The notes beneath the pieces are model-generated. The model was not told the DNA's origin, did not search any database, and saw only the letters and a list, made by a program, of their open reading frames with translations. The position numbers and the translations under genes were made by a program. Below are positions 1 through 7,106 of a DNA stretch of 7,313 nt, one piece after another; the stretch's first letter is position 1; each line of letters begins with the position of its first letter. Origin of the DNA: Cytophagales bacterium (GTDB lineage Bacteria; Bacteroidota; Bacteroidia; Cytophagales; Cyclobacteriaceae); contig DPLR01000482.1 of the NCBI GenBank assembly GCA_003541895.1, positions 1 through 7,313 on the forward strand, given 5' to 3'.

Positions 1-1560
1 GGAATATTTTATTGTGAGAAGGCAATACTTGCACATGAGAGGTTGTCTATTGTTGACCCTCAGTCTGGAAAGCAGCCGCTGTACAGTAAGGATAAGAACC
101 TTATTCTTACAATAAACGGTGAAATTTATAATCATCAGGAGATCCGCAAGCGGTACGAGAATTCTTACGAGTTTCTTACCCATTCCGATTGTGAGGTGAT
201 TCTTCCACTTTACAGGGATAAGGGTCCGGAATTTATTGAGGAATTAAACGGGATCTTTGCCTTTGCCCTGTATGACAGGGAAAAAGATTGTTATTTTATT
301 GCCCGTGACCATATTGGGATCATTCCCTTGTATATAGGATGGGATAAGTTTGGTAATTTTTATGTTGCATCAGAACTGAAAGCGCTTGAAGGTATATGTA
401 ACAAGATAGAAGAATTTCTGCCCGGCCATTATCTGTACAGTAAGGATGGTGTAATGACCAGATGGTATAAGCGCGACTGGATGGAATACGGGGCTGTTGA
501 AAAGAATGAAACCAGCATAGAAGATCTTAAGATTGCCCTTGAGGCGGCAGTTCACCGCCAGCTGATGTCAGATGTGCCGTATGGAGTTCTCCTCAGCGGA
601 GGCCTCGATTCATCAATAGTTTCAGCTGTTGCAAAAAAGTTTGCAGCGAAAAGAATTGAATCGGGCGACACGCAAGATGCCTGGTGGCCACAGCTCCACT
701 CTTTTGCAGTTGGGTTGGTTGGTTCGCCTGATCTTGCTGCCGCACGCAAAGTTGCACAGCATATCGGTACTGTTCACCACGAAGTGAACTTCACAGTGCA
801 GGAAGGGTTAGATGCTATTCGCGATGTCATTTATCATTTGGAAACGTATGATGTTACAACCGTTCGTGCCTCCACACCCATGTATTTATTGGCACGCGTA
901 ATCAAGTCGATGGGCATTAAAATGGTGTTGTCGGGCGAAGGCTCTGACGAATTATTTGGTGGCTATTTGTATTTCCACAAAGCGCCTGATGCAAAATCAT
1001 TTCATGATGAGACGGTAAGAAAATTAGGGAAACTTCATTTGTATGATTGCGTCCGTGCAAACAAAGCGTTGGCGGCATGGGGAGTGGAAGGACGTGTGCC
1101 TTTCCTCGACAAAGAATTCATGGACGTGGCCATGCGTTTGAACCCGAAAGATAAAATGGCCGGTAAAGGCAAAATGGAAAAATGGATTTTGCGCAAAGCT
1201 TTTGAAGATTATTTGCCCGAGAGCATCGCGTGGAGACAGAAAGAACAATTCTCGGATGGCGTTGGTTACAACTGGATTGATTCATTAAAAGAATTGGTGG
1301 CAGAGAAAATCAGCGATGAGCAAATGGAGAACGCCAAGTATCGCTTCCCGATCAACCCGCCCATGTCTAAAGAGGAATATTTTTATAGATCCATTTTTAC
1401 AGAGCATTTCCCTTCCGACTCGGCAGCATTGTGTGTTCCATCAGTTCCATCCGTAGCATGCAGCACGCCCGAAGCTTTGGCATGGGATGCCTCATTCAAA
1501 AAAATGTTAGATCCATCAGGTCGTGCAGTGAAAGAAGTGCACGTAGAAGCTTATCAGTAG
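1..1560 (+). CDS. asnB: Asparagine synthetase B (glutamine-hydrolysing), 5'-truncated by the window edge
   Basis: This cytoplasmic enzyme makes asparagine from aspartate, ATP and glutamine-derived ammonia. Frame 1 is open from base 1, and residues before the TTG at 43 (ending in HERLSIVDP) already match the family, so that TTG is not the start. Compared with remembered E. coli AsnB (about 554 residues), about 36 N-terminal residues are missing, including the catalytic Cys after Met; 519 residues are present. The glutaminase domain shows NGEIYNH (115-135), SDCEVI and RDHIGIIPLY. The synthetase domain shows the ATP-pyrophosphatase loop SGGLDSS (595-615), SGEGSDE (931-951), RVPFLD, and a typical C-terminus with DPSGRAV. 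Similarity to the proteobacterial AsnB type is very high throughout. Codon choice changes sharply near 620-680 (see findings). The gene converges on the lysine-rich gene, with 22 bases between the stops and no clear terminator hairpin there. Confidence 0.97.
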   Translation, partial: GIFYCEKAILAHERLSIVDPQSGKQPLYSKDKNLILTINGEIYNHQEIRKRYENSYEFLTHSDCEVILPLYRDKGPEFIEELNGIFAFALYDREKDCYFIARDHIGIIPLYIGWDKFGNFYVASELKALEGICNKIEEFLPGHYLYSKDGVMTRWYKRDWMEYGAVEKNETSIEDLKIALEAAVHRQLMSDVPYGVLLSGGLDSSIVSAVAKKFAAKRIESGDTQDAWWPQLHSFAVGLVGSPDLAAARKVAQHIGTVHHEVNFTVQEGLDAIRDVIYHLETYDVTTVRASTPMYLLARVIKSMGIKMVLSGEGSDELFGGYLYFHKAPDAKSFHDETVRKLGKLHLYDCVRANKALAAWGVEGRVPFLDKEFMDVAMRLNPKDKMAGKGKMEKWILRKAFEDYLPESIAWRQKEQFSDGVGYNWIDSLKELVAEKISDEQMENAKYRFPINPPMSKEEYFYRSIFTEHFPSDSAALCVPSVPSVACSTPEALAWDASFKKMLDPSGRAVKEVHVEAYQ

Positions 1561-1582
1561 GGGTCAGATAAATAGAGAAAGG

Positions 1583-1816
1583 TTACTTCGTTTTGCTTTT
1601 CTGAGTTTTACGAAGTGCCTTTTTCTTTTCTTTGGCTTCTTTCTTTAGCTCTTTAGCTACTCTAGATGCAATTTTTTTGGAAGCTTTCTCGATTAGCTTC
1701 TGAACTTTCTTGGATTTGGTTTGAATGTGTAGAGAGTTGAGAACTTCGCCTAATGAAGTGCTGATGTGCTCGCGGATTGACTTTCTAGTAATTTCAGAAT
1801 TCGCTGGTTCGCTCAT
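1583..1816 (-). CDS. Small lysine-rich protein, function unknown
   Basis: I do not recognise a named family. The 77-residue product is strongly basic: 19 lysines, mostly in the C-terminal half, where Lys, Ala and Glu alternate in a pattern that would form one long amphipathic helix or coiled coil. The N-terminal half (about residues 8-35) is less charged and could be a short folded helix pair. There is no signal peptide or membrane segment. Such composition recalls small nucleic-acid-binding proteins, including histone H1-like tails, but that is only an inference from composition. The ATG at 1816 is supported by a good Bacteroidota-type promoter ending 16 bases upstream. The gene lies 73 bases downstream of the lipocalin-like gene on the same strand and converges with asnB. 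Confidence 0.62.
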   Translation of the reverse strand: MSEPANSEITRKSIREHISTSLGEVLNSLHIQTKSKKVQKLIEKASKKIASRVAKELKKEAKEKKKALRKTQKSKTK

Positions 1817-1832
1817 ACAATTTTCGTTTTCT

Positions 1833-1863
1833 TAAAAGTAACTTTCTTTGCGTTGACACCAAA
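1833..1863 (-). promoter_or_regulatory. Bacteroidota-type promoter for the lysine-rich gene
   Basis: Read on the minus strand, TTTG (1863-1860) is followed by exactly 19 bases and then TACTTTTA (1840-1833). The known Bacteroidota primary-sigma consensus is TTTG, about 19-21 bases, TAnnTTTG, so only the last base of the -7 box differs. Transcription would begin near 1827, leaving a leader of roughly 10 bases before the ATG at 1816. This suggests that the lysine-rich gene can be transcribed independently of the lipocalin-like gene upstream. Confidence 0.6.
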
Positions 1864-1889
1864 TGGTTAATAAAAATTTAATATTGGGT

Positions 1890-2306
1890 TTACCACGGAT
1901 TTCGTGGGGAGTCTGCGGCAAAAGGGATTCCGTTGAGTACAATCATTGGGGTGTTTTCTTGACGCGGATGATTCATTTTTTGCAACGAAAATGAACCGCG
2001 CCCATTGGCCGTGGAATTATAATGGAGTAATTTTCCCTTTACCCACCAAGTGCCCGAATCATTGTCTGATCCCGCAAAAGTGGTTCCGTTGGGCAATGTG
2101 CTTCGATCGAGTATGGCTTCAAAGGTTCCATCTTGATTTAACGTGAAGCAAGAATTTGAAATAGCTGTATTGCCTGCATCTAAATTCACATAACACCAGC
2201 GCCCGACAAGCTCATTAGGCACTGAATCTTCTTGCGCCATACATTGGAATGTAAATGCAAGTACAATCAAAAAAATATTGACTAATCGAATTGATTTAGT
2301 TGGCAT
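1890..2306 (-). CDS. Secreted lipocalin-like protein, function unknown
   Basis: The 138-residue product starts with a Sec signal peptide: basic N-terminus, hydrophobic core IFLIVLAFTF (11-20), and probable cleavage after CMA at residue 24. The Cys at 22 does not sit in a convincing lipobox, so a soluble periplasmic or secreted protein is more likely than a lipoprotein. The mature part has LVGRW (33-37), a DGTFE turn (59-63) and GTWW (85-88), the pattern of small lipocalin-like beta-barrel proteins in which an early GxW motif is followed by alternating strands. C38 and C53 could form a disulfide. The ligand is unknown. The start is the only ATG that includes the full signal peptide. It is divergent from the OmpA-like gene, with 35 bases between starts; I found no convincing promoter box for it in that gap. 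Confidence 0.75.
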   Translation of the reverse strand: MPTKSIRLVNIFLIVLAFTFQCMAQEDSVPNELVGRWCYVNLDAGNTAISNSCFTLNQDGTFEAILDRSTLPNGTTFAGSDNDSGTWWVKGKLLHYNSTANGRGSFSLQKMNHPRQENTPMIVLNGIPFAADSPRNPW

Positions 2307-2341
2307 AAATGATTCTCAACGCTTTTAAGTAAATTCACTTC

Positions 2342-2776
2342 ATGATCGTTTTAAGATCACCTATAAAAATAATTCTTTTAATTCTGTTTTGCCTTGCCGA
2401 ACAACGGAGTTCAGCCCAAGCAAAGGAAGGTGAAATCAGTAAAAGTATTTTTTTTGGCGGAGGCAGTTACTACATCGATGACGAGCAAGCCGTTGAACTT
2501 TCGCGGTGGCTCGATTCCATCCCCAATCTTTTAGAGAAGTTTGAAATACAAATCATCAGTCACACCGACAACATTGGAGGCAGACGCTACAATTTGTGGT
2601 TATCAGGTATGCGAAGCCAAATGGTGCATGGGTTGTTGATCAAAAAAGATATTCCAGAACGAATAATCCATATCAAAGACTGGGGTTCAGAAAATCCAGT
2701 TTATTCCAACGATTCATACGGTGGTCTGCACATGAATCGCAGGGTAGATGTAGTTCTTCATCCCATCGTTTTTTAG
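2342..2776 (+). CDS. Small secreted OmpA-domain protein
   Basis: The 144-residue protein is a signal peptide (hydrophobic core about residues 8-19, likely cleavage after SSA at 25) followed almost at once by a single OmpA C-terminal-type domain (about 33-140). Family hallmarks are visible: IFFGGGSYYI at the first strand, HTDNIG (74-79), YNLWLSGMRSQMV, NPVYSND and the closing MNRRVDVVL. D76 and R91 occupy the two positions that bind the diaminopimelate of peptidoglycan in OmpA, with the same 15-residue spacing as remembered for E. coli OmpA. It is therefore predicted to sit in the periplasm and touch the cell wall. It has no beta-barrel, lipobox or TPR part, so it is a minimal version of the family. 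The neighbours do not reveal its partner. Confidence 0.86.
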   Translation: MIVLRSPIKIILLILFCLAEQRSSAQAKEGEISKSIFFGGGSYYIDDEQAVELSRWLDSIPNLLEKFEIQIISHTDNIGGRRYNLWLSGMRSQMVHGLLIKKDIPERIIHIKDWGSENPVYSNDSYGGLHMNRRVDVVLHPIVF

Positions 2777-2907
2777 AAGTTTTCAAGTCCGCTTTCGGAC
2801 ACCATTTTGCATTTACGGACGACCTCTGTGCAGCTAAAACCCTATTTCTGCGTCATAAGTCAAGAATTTGCTACTGGCATTATTTTGGGCAATAACCACA
2901 CAATCGT

Positions 2908-3585
2908 ATGATAAAACTTAAAGACATTGATAAGTATGTTGACTCTCGCTTTCAACGTACGTTCATTTTAAAAGGCATTGACCTTGAAGTTCAACAGGGC
3001 GAATTTCTCACCATCATGGGCCCGAGCGGTGCAGGCAAATCATCGCTGATGAATATTATCGGCATGCTCGATGAGCCATCGGCCGGTGAATATTTTTTCT
3101 TTGATGAGCCGGTGCATAAAATGAAAGAGAAACAGAAAAGCGAAATGCACAAAAACTACATTGGCTTTATTTTTCAGGCCTATCATTTGATCGATGAGCT
3201 GACGGTTTACGAAAACATCGAGACCCCACTTTTGTACAAAGGCATCAATGGAAGTCAACGAAAAAGTTTGGTGGCCGAAATGCTGGATCGATTCAACATG
3301 GTGGCAAAAAAGGATTTGTTCCCAGAGCAGCTGAGCGGAGGTCAACAACAATTGGTTGGTATTGCCCGCGCTATTGTTGGTGAGCCAAAATTATTATTGG
3401 CCGATGAGCCCACCGGAAACCTGCATTCGGATCAGGGCAGACAGATCATGGATATTTTTCAAAAGCTGAACGAAGAGGGAATAACCATTATACAAGTAAC
3501 GCACTCGGAAGAGAATGCACGCAGAGGCAAACGAATTGTACGAATTGCCGATGGTGCTGTGGCAGCAGATGAATTAGTGAAATAG
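2908..3585 (+). CDS. ABC transporter ATP-binding protein, MacB/LolD type
   Basis: This 225-residue cytoplasmic ATPase would power a MacB/LolD-type (type VII) transporter. Motifs appear in order: Walker A GPSGAGKSS (38-46, catalytic Lys44), Q-loop FQ (Gln90), signature LSGGQ (142-146), Walker B LLLADE (162-167) and switch His199 in VTHSE. The signature continues QQLVGIARAI where QQRVAIARAL is usual, and the D-loop reads GNLHSDQG where GNLDS is usual. I believe related Bacteroidota ATPases share the His, but cannot check this here. Length and N-terminus fit the family, supporting the ATG at 2908. The tolC-like gene begins 11 bases after its stop, so the two are co-transcribed. The expected FtsX/MacB permease and membrane-fusion protein are not in the window; they must be encoded elsewhere. 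Confidence 0.93.
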   Translation: MIKLKDIDKYVDSRFQRTFILKGIDLEVQQGEFLTIMGPSGAGKSSLMNIIGMLDEPSAGEYFFFDEPVHKMKEKQKSEMHKNYIGFIFQAYHLIDELTVYENIETPLLYKGINGSQRKSLVAEMLDRFNMVAKKDLFPEQLSGGQQQLVGIARAIVGEPKLLLADEPTGNLHSDQGRQIMDIFQKLNEEGITIIQVTHSEENARRGKRIVRIADGAVAADELVK

Positions 3586-3596
3586 TAAGAAAAGAT

Positions 3597-4949
3597 ATGA
3601 AAAGAATTTTCGTAGTAGTTTTATTTAGTGCATTTGTGGTTGGCTTGAACGCGCAAAATGCAACGCAGTCTAAGATTTTAACCTTCGAGGATGCGATTAA
3701 AATTGCCCTGAAGAATGGAATGTTGCTCAATCAACAAAGAAATAATCTTGAGTATAACAAAATGCTTAAAACTAGTGCGATTGCCGGATTGGGTCCTTCA
3801 ATTTCTGGTACAGTGCAAGCGTATCAAACCAATGGTAACTCATTCATTCAGCAACAAGGTGTGGTGAATGGTACTGTTGACGCATTCAACGCTTTTTTAA
3901 ATGCGAACATAAATTTGTTCAATGGCTTTTCTCAAATCAACCGTATAAAACAGGCAGACAATGCCCTTGACGCTCAACTTTACTTTGTCAATCGCACGGC
4001 TCAGGATATTATTAATACGGTCGCTACTCAATATTTGGCTGTGCTGTTGAATAAAGAACTTCTTCGAATTGCCCAGGAAAATTATAATGCACAAGACAAA
4101 CTTCTGTTGCAAATCCAAGAGCAAGTGAAATTGGGTGCGCGGTCACCTGTTGATGAATACAATCAGTTGTCTCAGACAAAAGCCGCGCAGCTTCGAATGC
4201 TTCAAGCAGAAGTCAATCAGGTTAACGACCGCGCCTTGTTAGCTCAAACTCTTTTGATCGATTCTTTTGAAGAACTGGAATTGGTAAGACCCTCGTCTTG
4301 GGATATCAACGAAATGACTTCAAAAGAATTGGAATTACACAACCTTTATGAAACCGCTTTAAAACAACGAGGAGATTATCAACGTGCTGAAAAGAATGAA
4401 ATGGCGGCTAAGTATAATATGGAGGTGAACCGTGCGCTCATGTTGCCAACGCTTTCCGCCTTCGCATCATATGGATCTGCTTACAATAAAAAACAAGGTG
4501 ATAACACGGCTCTTTCATTTAATGATCAGTTTAAAGTTGTCAACGTTCGCAAACAATATGGATTACAATTAAGTATTCCAATATTCGGGGGCTTTCAAAA
4601 TAGAACTACCTATGTCCAGCAACGGGTCAATTACCTCAACAGCAAAGCAACGCTACGCAATGCAGAAGTATTAGTGAAGACGGATGTGTATCGCGCATAT
4701 CAGAATTTTGAACTGTATAAAAAGACGTATGCTGTAACTCTAGACCAGCAAAAGGCAGCCGAAGTTGCCAACGAATATGAGGTTGAGCGATACAACCTTG
4801 GCGTTACCAACTTCGTTGACTATGCTAATGCAAACCGCGTTCTAGTCCAAGCTCAAACTGACAAGGCCCAAGCCGAGTACCGTTTACTGTTCCAAAAGAT
4901 ACTTGTGGATTATGCTGTTGGTACTTTAAAGCCCGAAGACATGCAATAG
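3597..4949 (+). CDS. TolC family outer-membrane efflux protein
   Basis: The 450-residue protein begins with a clear signal peptide (KR, then a hydrophobic core to about residue 16, with cleavage likely after NAQ at 20). It then has two repeated outer-membrane-efflux (OEP) halves, about 27-215 and 240-440. Each half carries the long Gln/Asn/Ala-rich helices of the periplasmic tunnel (for example LTFEDAIKIALKNG near the N-terminus, and RAYQNFELYKKTY and YNLGVTNFVDYANA in the second half) and a strand region for the membrane barrel (NANINLFNGFSQINR; LQLSIPIFGGF). Trimers of such proteins form the exit duct of tripartite pumps. It is translationally close to the upstream ATPase (11 bases), which points to a MacAB-TolC-like export system. 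No lipobox Cys follows the signal. A hairpin terminator follows 27 bases after the stop. Confidence 0.93.
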   Translation: MKRIFVVVLFSAFVVGLNAQNATQSKILTFEDAIKIALKNGMLLNQQRNNLEYNKMLKTSAIAGLGPSISGTVQAYQTNGNSFIQQQGVVNGTVDAFNAFLNANINLFNGFSQINRIKQADNALDAQLYFVNRTAQDIINTVATQYLAVLLNKELLRIAQENYNAQDKLLLQIQEQVKLGARSPVDEYNQLSQTKAAQLRMLQAEVNQVNDRALLAQTLLIDSFEELELVRPSSWDINEMTSKELELHNLYETALKQRGDYQRAEKNEMAAKYNMEVNRALMLPTLSAFASYGSAYNKKQGDNTALSFNDQFKVVNVRKQYGLQLSIPIFGGFQNRTTYVQQRVNYLNSKATLRNAEVLVKTDVYRAYQNFELYKKTYAVTLDQQKAAEVANEYEVERYNLGVTNFVDYANANRVLVQAQTDKAQAEYRLLFQKILVDYAVGTLKPEDMQ

Positions 4950-4968
4950 CCGATTTCCGAAAAATCCT

Positions 4969-4976
4969 TACATTTG
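4969..4976 (+). promoter_or_regulatory. Probable rpsA promoter, -7 box
   Basis: TACATTTG is an exact match to the Bacteroidota -7 consensus TAnnTTTG. No TTG lies 19-21 bases upstream (that stretch is the end of the tolC-like gene), so the -33 element is missing or degenerate. Initiation would fall near 4982-4985, giving an rpsA leader of about 100 bases. The predicted start point lies inside the left arm of the terminator that follows. Confidence 0.5.
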
Positions 4977-5009
4977 CAGCCCTGCTCAAAAGAGTAGGGC
5001 TGTTTTGTT
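4977..5009 (+). terminator. Intrinsic terminator of the ABC ATPase-tolC unit
   Basis: CAGCCCTGCTC (4977-4987) and GAGTAGGGCTG (4992-5002) form an 11-pair stem with one G-U wobble and an AAAA loop, followed by TTTTGTT. It lies 27 bases after the tolC-like stop and has the form of a factor-independent terminator. Its right arm and T-tract also take part in an alternative hairpin (4999-5020). Confidence 0.75.
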
Positions 5010-5082
5010 CGTAAAACAGCAATGTAAAACCAATTTGTTGCGGCCAATGCCCGTCCGCAGCATGTAAACAGGGCAAAAATTT
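4999..5082 (+). promoter_or_regulatory. Structured rpsA leader, candidate autoregulatory element
   Basis: Two structures can be drawn. First, GCTGTTTT (4999-5006) pairs perfectly with AAAACAGC (5013-5020), which excludes the right arm and T-tract of the preceding terminator. Second, 5036-5043 pairs with 5055-5062 (eight pairs, one G-U), and TGCCC in its loop (5048-5052) can pair with GGGCA (5071-5075), forming an H-type pseudoknot that ends 7 bases before the rpsA ATG. The GGGCA is the only G-rich stretch near the start. S1 represses its own translation through leader hairpins in E. coli; that this leader acts likewise is an inference by analogy. Confidence 0.4.
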
Positions 5083-7098
5083 ATGGCAAAAGTTCAAAAA
5101 GAAACATCTAAAGATTCAAAGCCAAAAGGTGAAGGCCAGGCAAAAAAAACGTTGGCGGTAAAAGGTGCCGAAGCTAACGTAGATGTAAAGACAGCAGAAG
5201 CTGAACTCCAGGAAGACGATTTAGCAGCATTCAAGGCTCAAAAGAAAAGAGAAGAAGAAGAAGGTATTGGTCGCGTGATTCGTGATGTAACCGCTCGCAA
5301 GTCTGCAACGGCTAGCGTATCTCTCGAAAATTTCGATTGGGAAGCGTTTGATAAAAAAGGTTTTGGCGAAGGATATTCTTCGGTACAGCGCAAAGAGATG
5401 GATCAGCTTTATGGTGGTGCCATCACTTCAGTAAGTGAGAGCGAAGTAGTTCTCGGTACCGTAGTTGGCATCAACGACCGCGATGTGATTTTAAACATTG
5501 GTTTCAAATCAGACGGCTTGGTGCCGTTAGCTGAATTCAAAGACATGCCCAATCTAAAAATTGGCGATGCCGTTGATCTCTTCATTGAAGAGCGCGAAAA
5601 CGCCATGGGCCAGTTAGTTCTTTCACGCAGAAAAGCGAAGTTGGTGAAAGGATGGGAATACGTTCAGACGGCTCTCGACAAAGATCAGGTGATTGAAGGT
5701 TTTGTGAAACGCAGAACCAAAGGTGGTTTGATTGTTGATGTGTTTGGCATCGAAGCATTCTTGCCGGGTTCACAAATTGATGTGAAGCCGATCCGCGATT
5801 TCGATATTTATGTAAACAAAGCGATCGAGGTAAAAGTGGTGAAGATCAACTATACCAACGACAACGTAGTTGTTTCGCATAAGGTGTTGATTGAAAAAGA
5901 TCTTGAACAACAAAAGGCAGCCATCCTTACTAACCTTGAAAAAGGACAAGTACTCGAAGGTGTGATCAAGAACATGACCAACTTCGGTGTGTTCATTGAT
6001 CTTGGTGGTGTAGATGGCTTGTTGCACATTACAGATATTTCATGGGGCCGCATTAACCACCCTGAAGAGTTGTTGAAACTTGATCAGGTGGTGAAAGTGG
6101 TTGTGCTTGATTTTGATGAAGATAAGAAGAGAATCTCTTTGGGCATGAAGCAACTCACGCCTCATCCTTGGGATTCATTGTCGGCTGAAGTTGTGGTTGG
6201 TCATAAAGTAAAAGGCAAAATCGTTAATGTTGCCGACTATGGTGCGTTCCTTGAACTGCAACCTGGTGTTGAAGGTTTGATCCACGTTTCAGAAATGAGC
6301 TGGTCACAACATTTGCGCAATCCACAAGACTTCCTCAAAGTTGGCGATGAACTCGAAGCTGTTGTTCTTACTATCGATCGCAACGAACGCAAGATGAGCC
6401 TCGGCATTAAGCAATTGACTGAAGATCCTTGGACTCGTCAAGATGTTCTTTCAAAATATGCGGTGGGTACACGTCATAAAGGAATTGTGCGCAACCTTAC
6501 CAACTTCGGTTTATTCATTGAATTAGAAGAAGGTATTGATGGCTTGGTACACGTTTCAGATTTAAGCTGGACCAAAAAGATCAAGCATCCTTCAGAGTTT
6601 ACCAAAGTAGGAGACTCTATCGAGGTGCAAGTGCTCGAACTTGATGCAGTGAATCGTAGATTGGCATTGAGCCATAAGCACCTCGAAGAAAATCCTTGGG
6701 ATACTTTCGAAACAATTTTCACAGCAGGCTCAACTCACAAAGGAACTATCATCAACAAGAATGATAAGGGTGTTGTGGTAGAATTGCCTTACGGAATCGA
6801 AGGATTCTGTTCATTGAAAAATTTGGCAAAAGAAGATGGCAGTAAAGCTGAAGTAGGAGAATCTTACGACTTCAAAGTATTGGAGTTCTCTAAAGAAGAC
6901 AGAAGAATTACTCTTAGCTTAAAAGCTACATGGTCTGTTGAAGAAGAGAAGGCGGCAGCTGCTCCTAAGAAGAAAGCACAGCCTAAAGGCAAGACGATCG
7001 ATAAGATCAACCAAGAAGCTGAGAAATCAACTTTGGGTGATATCGAAGCGTTGAGTGCATTGAAGGAGAAGATGAAAGGAACTCCTAAAGCTGAATAA
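5083..7098 (+). CDS. rpsA: 30S ribosomal protein S1
   Basis: S1 binds mRNA on the small ribosomal subunit and helps it enter the decoding channel. Six S1 (OB-fold) domains are visible, at about residues 123-184, 203-270, 290-358, 373-445, 460-532 and 549-617. Domains 3-5 are the most canonical, each with a GVF/GAF/GLFIEL strand, a G(V/I)(D/E)GL(L/I/V)H(I/V)(T/S) motif and a closing ISLG/MSLG/LALS strand. They are linked by HPWD, DPWT and NPWD segments. Domains 1 and 2 are divergent, as expected for those that dock on the ribosome. A charged, low-complexity extension (about 1-105) and a Lys/Ala-rich tail (618-671) make it 671 residues against 557 in E. coli; longer S1 proteins are usual in Bacteroidota. 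The ATG at 5083 opens the Lys-rich extension and follows an A/T-rich stretch without a strong Shine-Dalgarno site, as is typical of this phylum. Confidence 0.98.
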   Translation: MAKVQKETSKDSKPKGEGQAKKTLAVKGAEANVDVKTAEAELQEDDLAAFKAQKKREEEEGIGRVIRDVTARKSATASVSLENFDWEAFDKKGFGEGYSSVQRKEMDQLYGGAITSVSESEVVLGTVVGINDRDVILNIGFKSDGLVPLAEFKDMPNLKIGDAVDLFIEERENAMGQLVLSRRKAKLVKGWEYVQTALDKDQVIEGFVKRRTKGGLIVDVFGIEAFLPGSQIDVKPIRDFDIYVNKAIEVKVVKINYTNDNVVVSHKVLIEKDLEQQKAAILTNLEKGQVLEGVIKNMTNFGVFIDLGGVDGLLHITDISWGRINHPEELLKLDQVVKVVVLDFDEDKKRISLGMKQLTPHPWDSLSAEVVVGHKVKGKIVNVADYGAFLELQPGVEGLIHVSEMSWSQHLRNPQDFLKVGDELEAVVLTIDRNERKMSLGIKQLTEDPWTRQDVLSKYAVGTRHKGIVRNLTNFGLFIELEEGIDGLVHVSDLSWTKKIKHPSEFTKVGDSIEVQVLELDAVNRRLALSHKHLEENPWDTFETIFTAGSTHKGTIINKNDKGVVVELPYGIEGFCSLKNLAKEDGSKAEVGESYDFKVLEFSKEDRRITLSLKATWSVEEEKAAAAPKKKAQPKGKTIDKINQEAEKSTLGDIEALSALKEKMKGTPKAE

Positions 7099-7106
7099 TT
7101 TTTATT

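Noticed and set aside
1585..1616. Seven-base inverted repeat ACTTCGT/ACGAAGT between the convergent asnB and lysine-rich genes
   Set aside because: It lies inside the 3' coding end of the lysine-rich gene with an 18-base loop and no GC-rich stem; chance is a sufficient explanation.
1946..2146. Open frame of 66 codons on the + strand, opposite the lipocalin-like gene
   Set aside because: The minus-strand frame has a signal peptide and family-like motifs, while this one has an odd Trp/Phe/Cys-rich composition and no recognisable start signal.
2787..2800. Hairpin GTCCG-CTTT-CGGAC shortly after the OmpA-like gene, as a possible terminator
   Set aside because: The stem has only five pairs and the nearest T run begins five bases later, so termination here is not convincing.
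2843..2888. TATTTCTG and TATTTTGG as possible -7 boxes for the ABC ATPase-tolC unit
   Set aside because: Each has one mismatch in the core of the box and neither has a TTG at 19-21 bases upstream, so I could not choose a promoter in this 131-base spacer.
2596..2895. Open frame of 99 codons overlapping the end of the OmpA-like gene and the spacer before the ABC gene
   Set aside because: It is out of frame with the well-supported OmpA domain, its residues show no domain or signal, and the OmpA-like gene explains most of the span.
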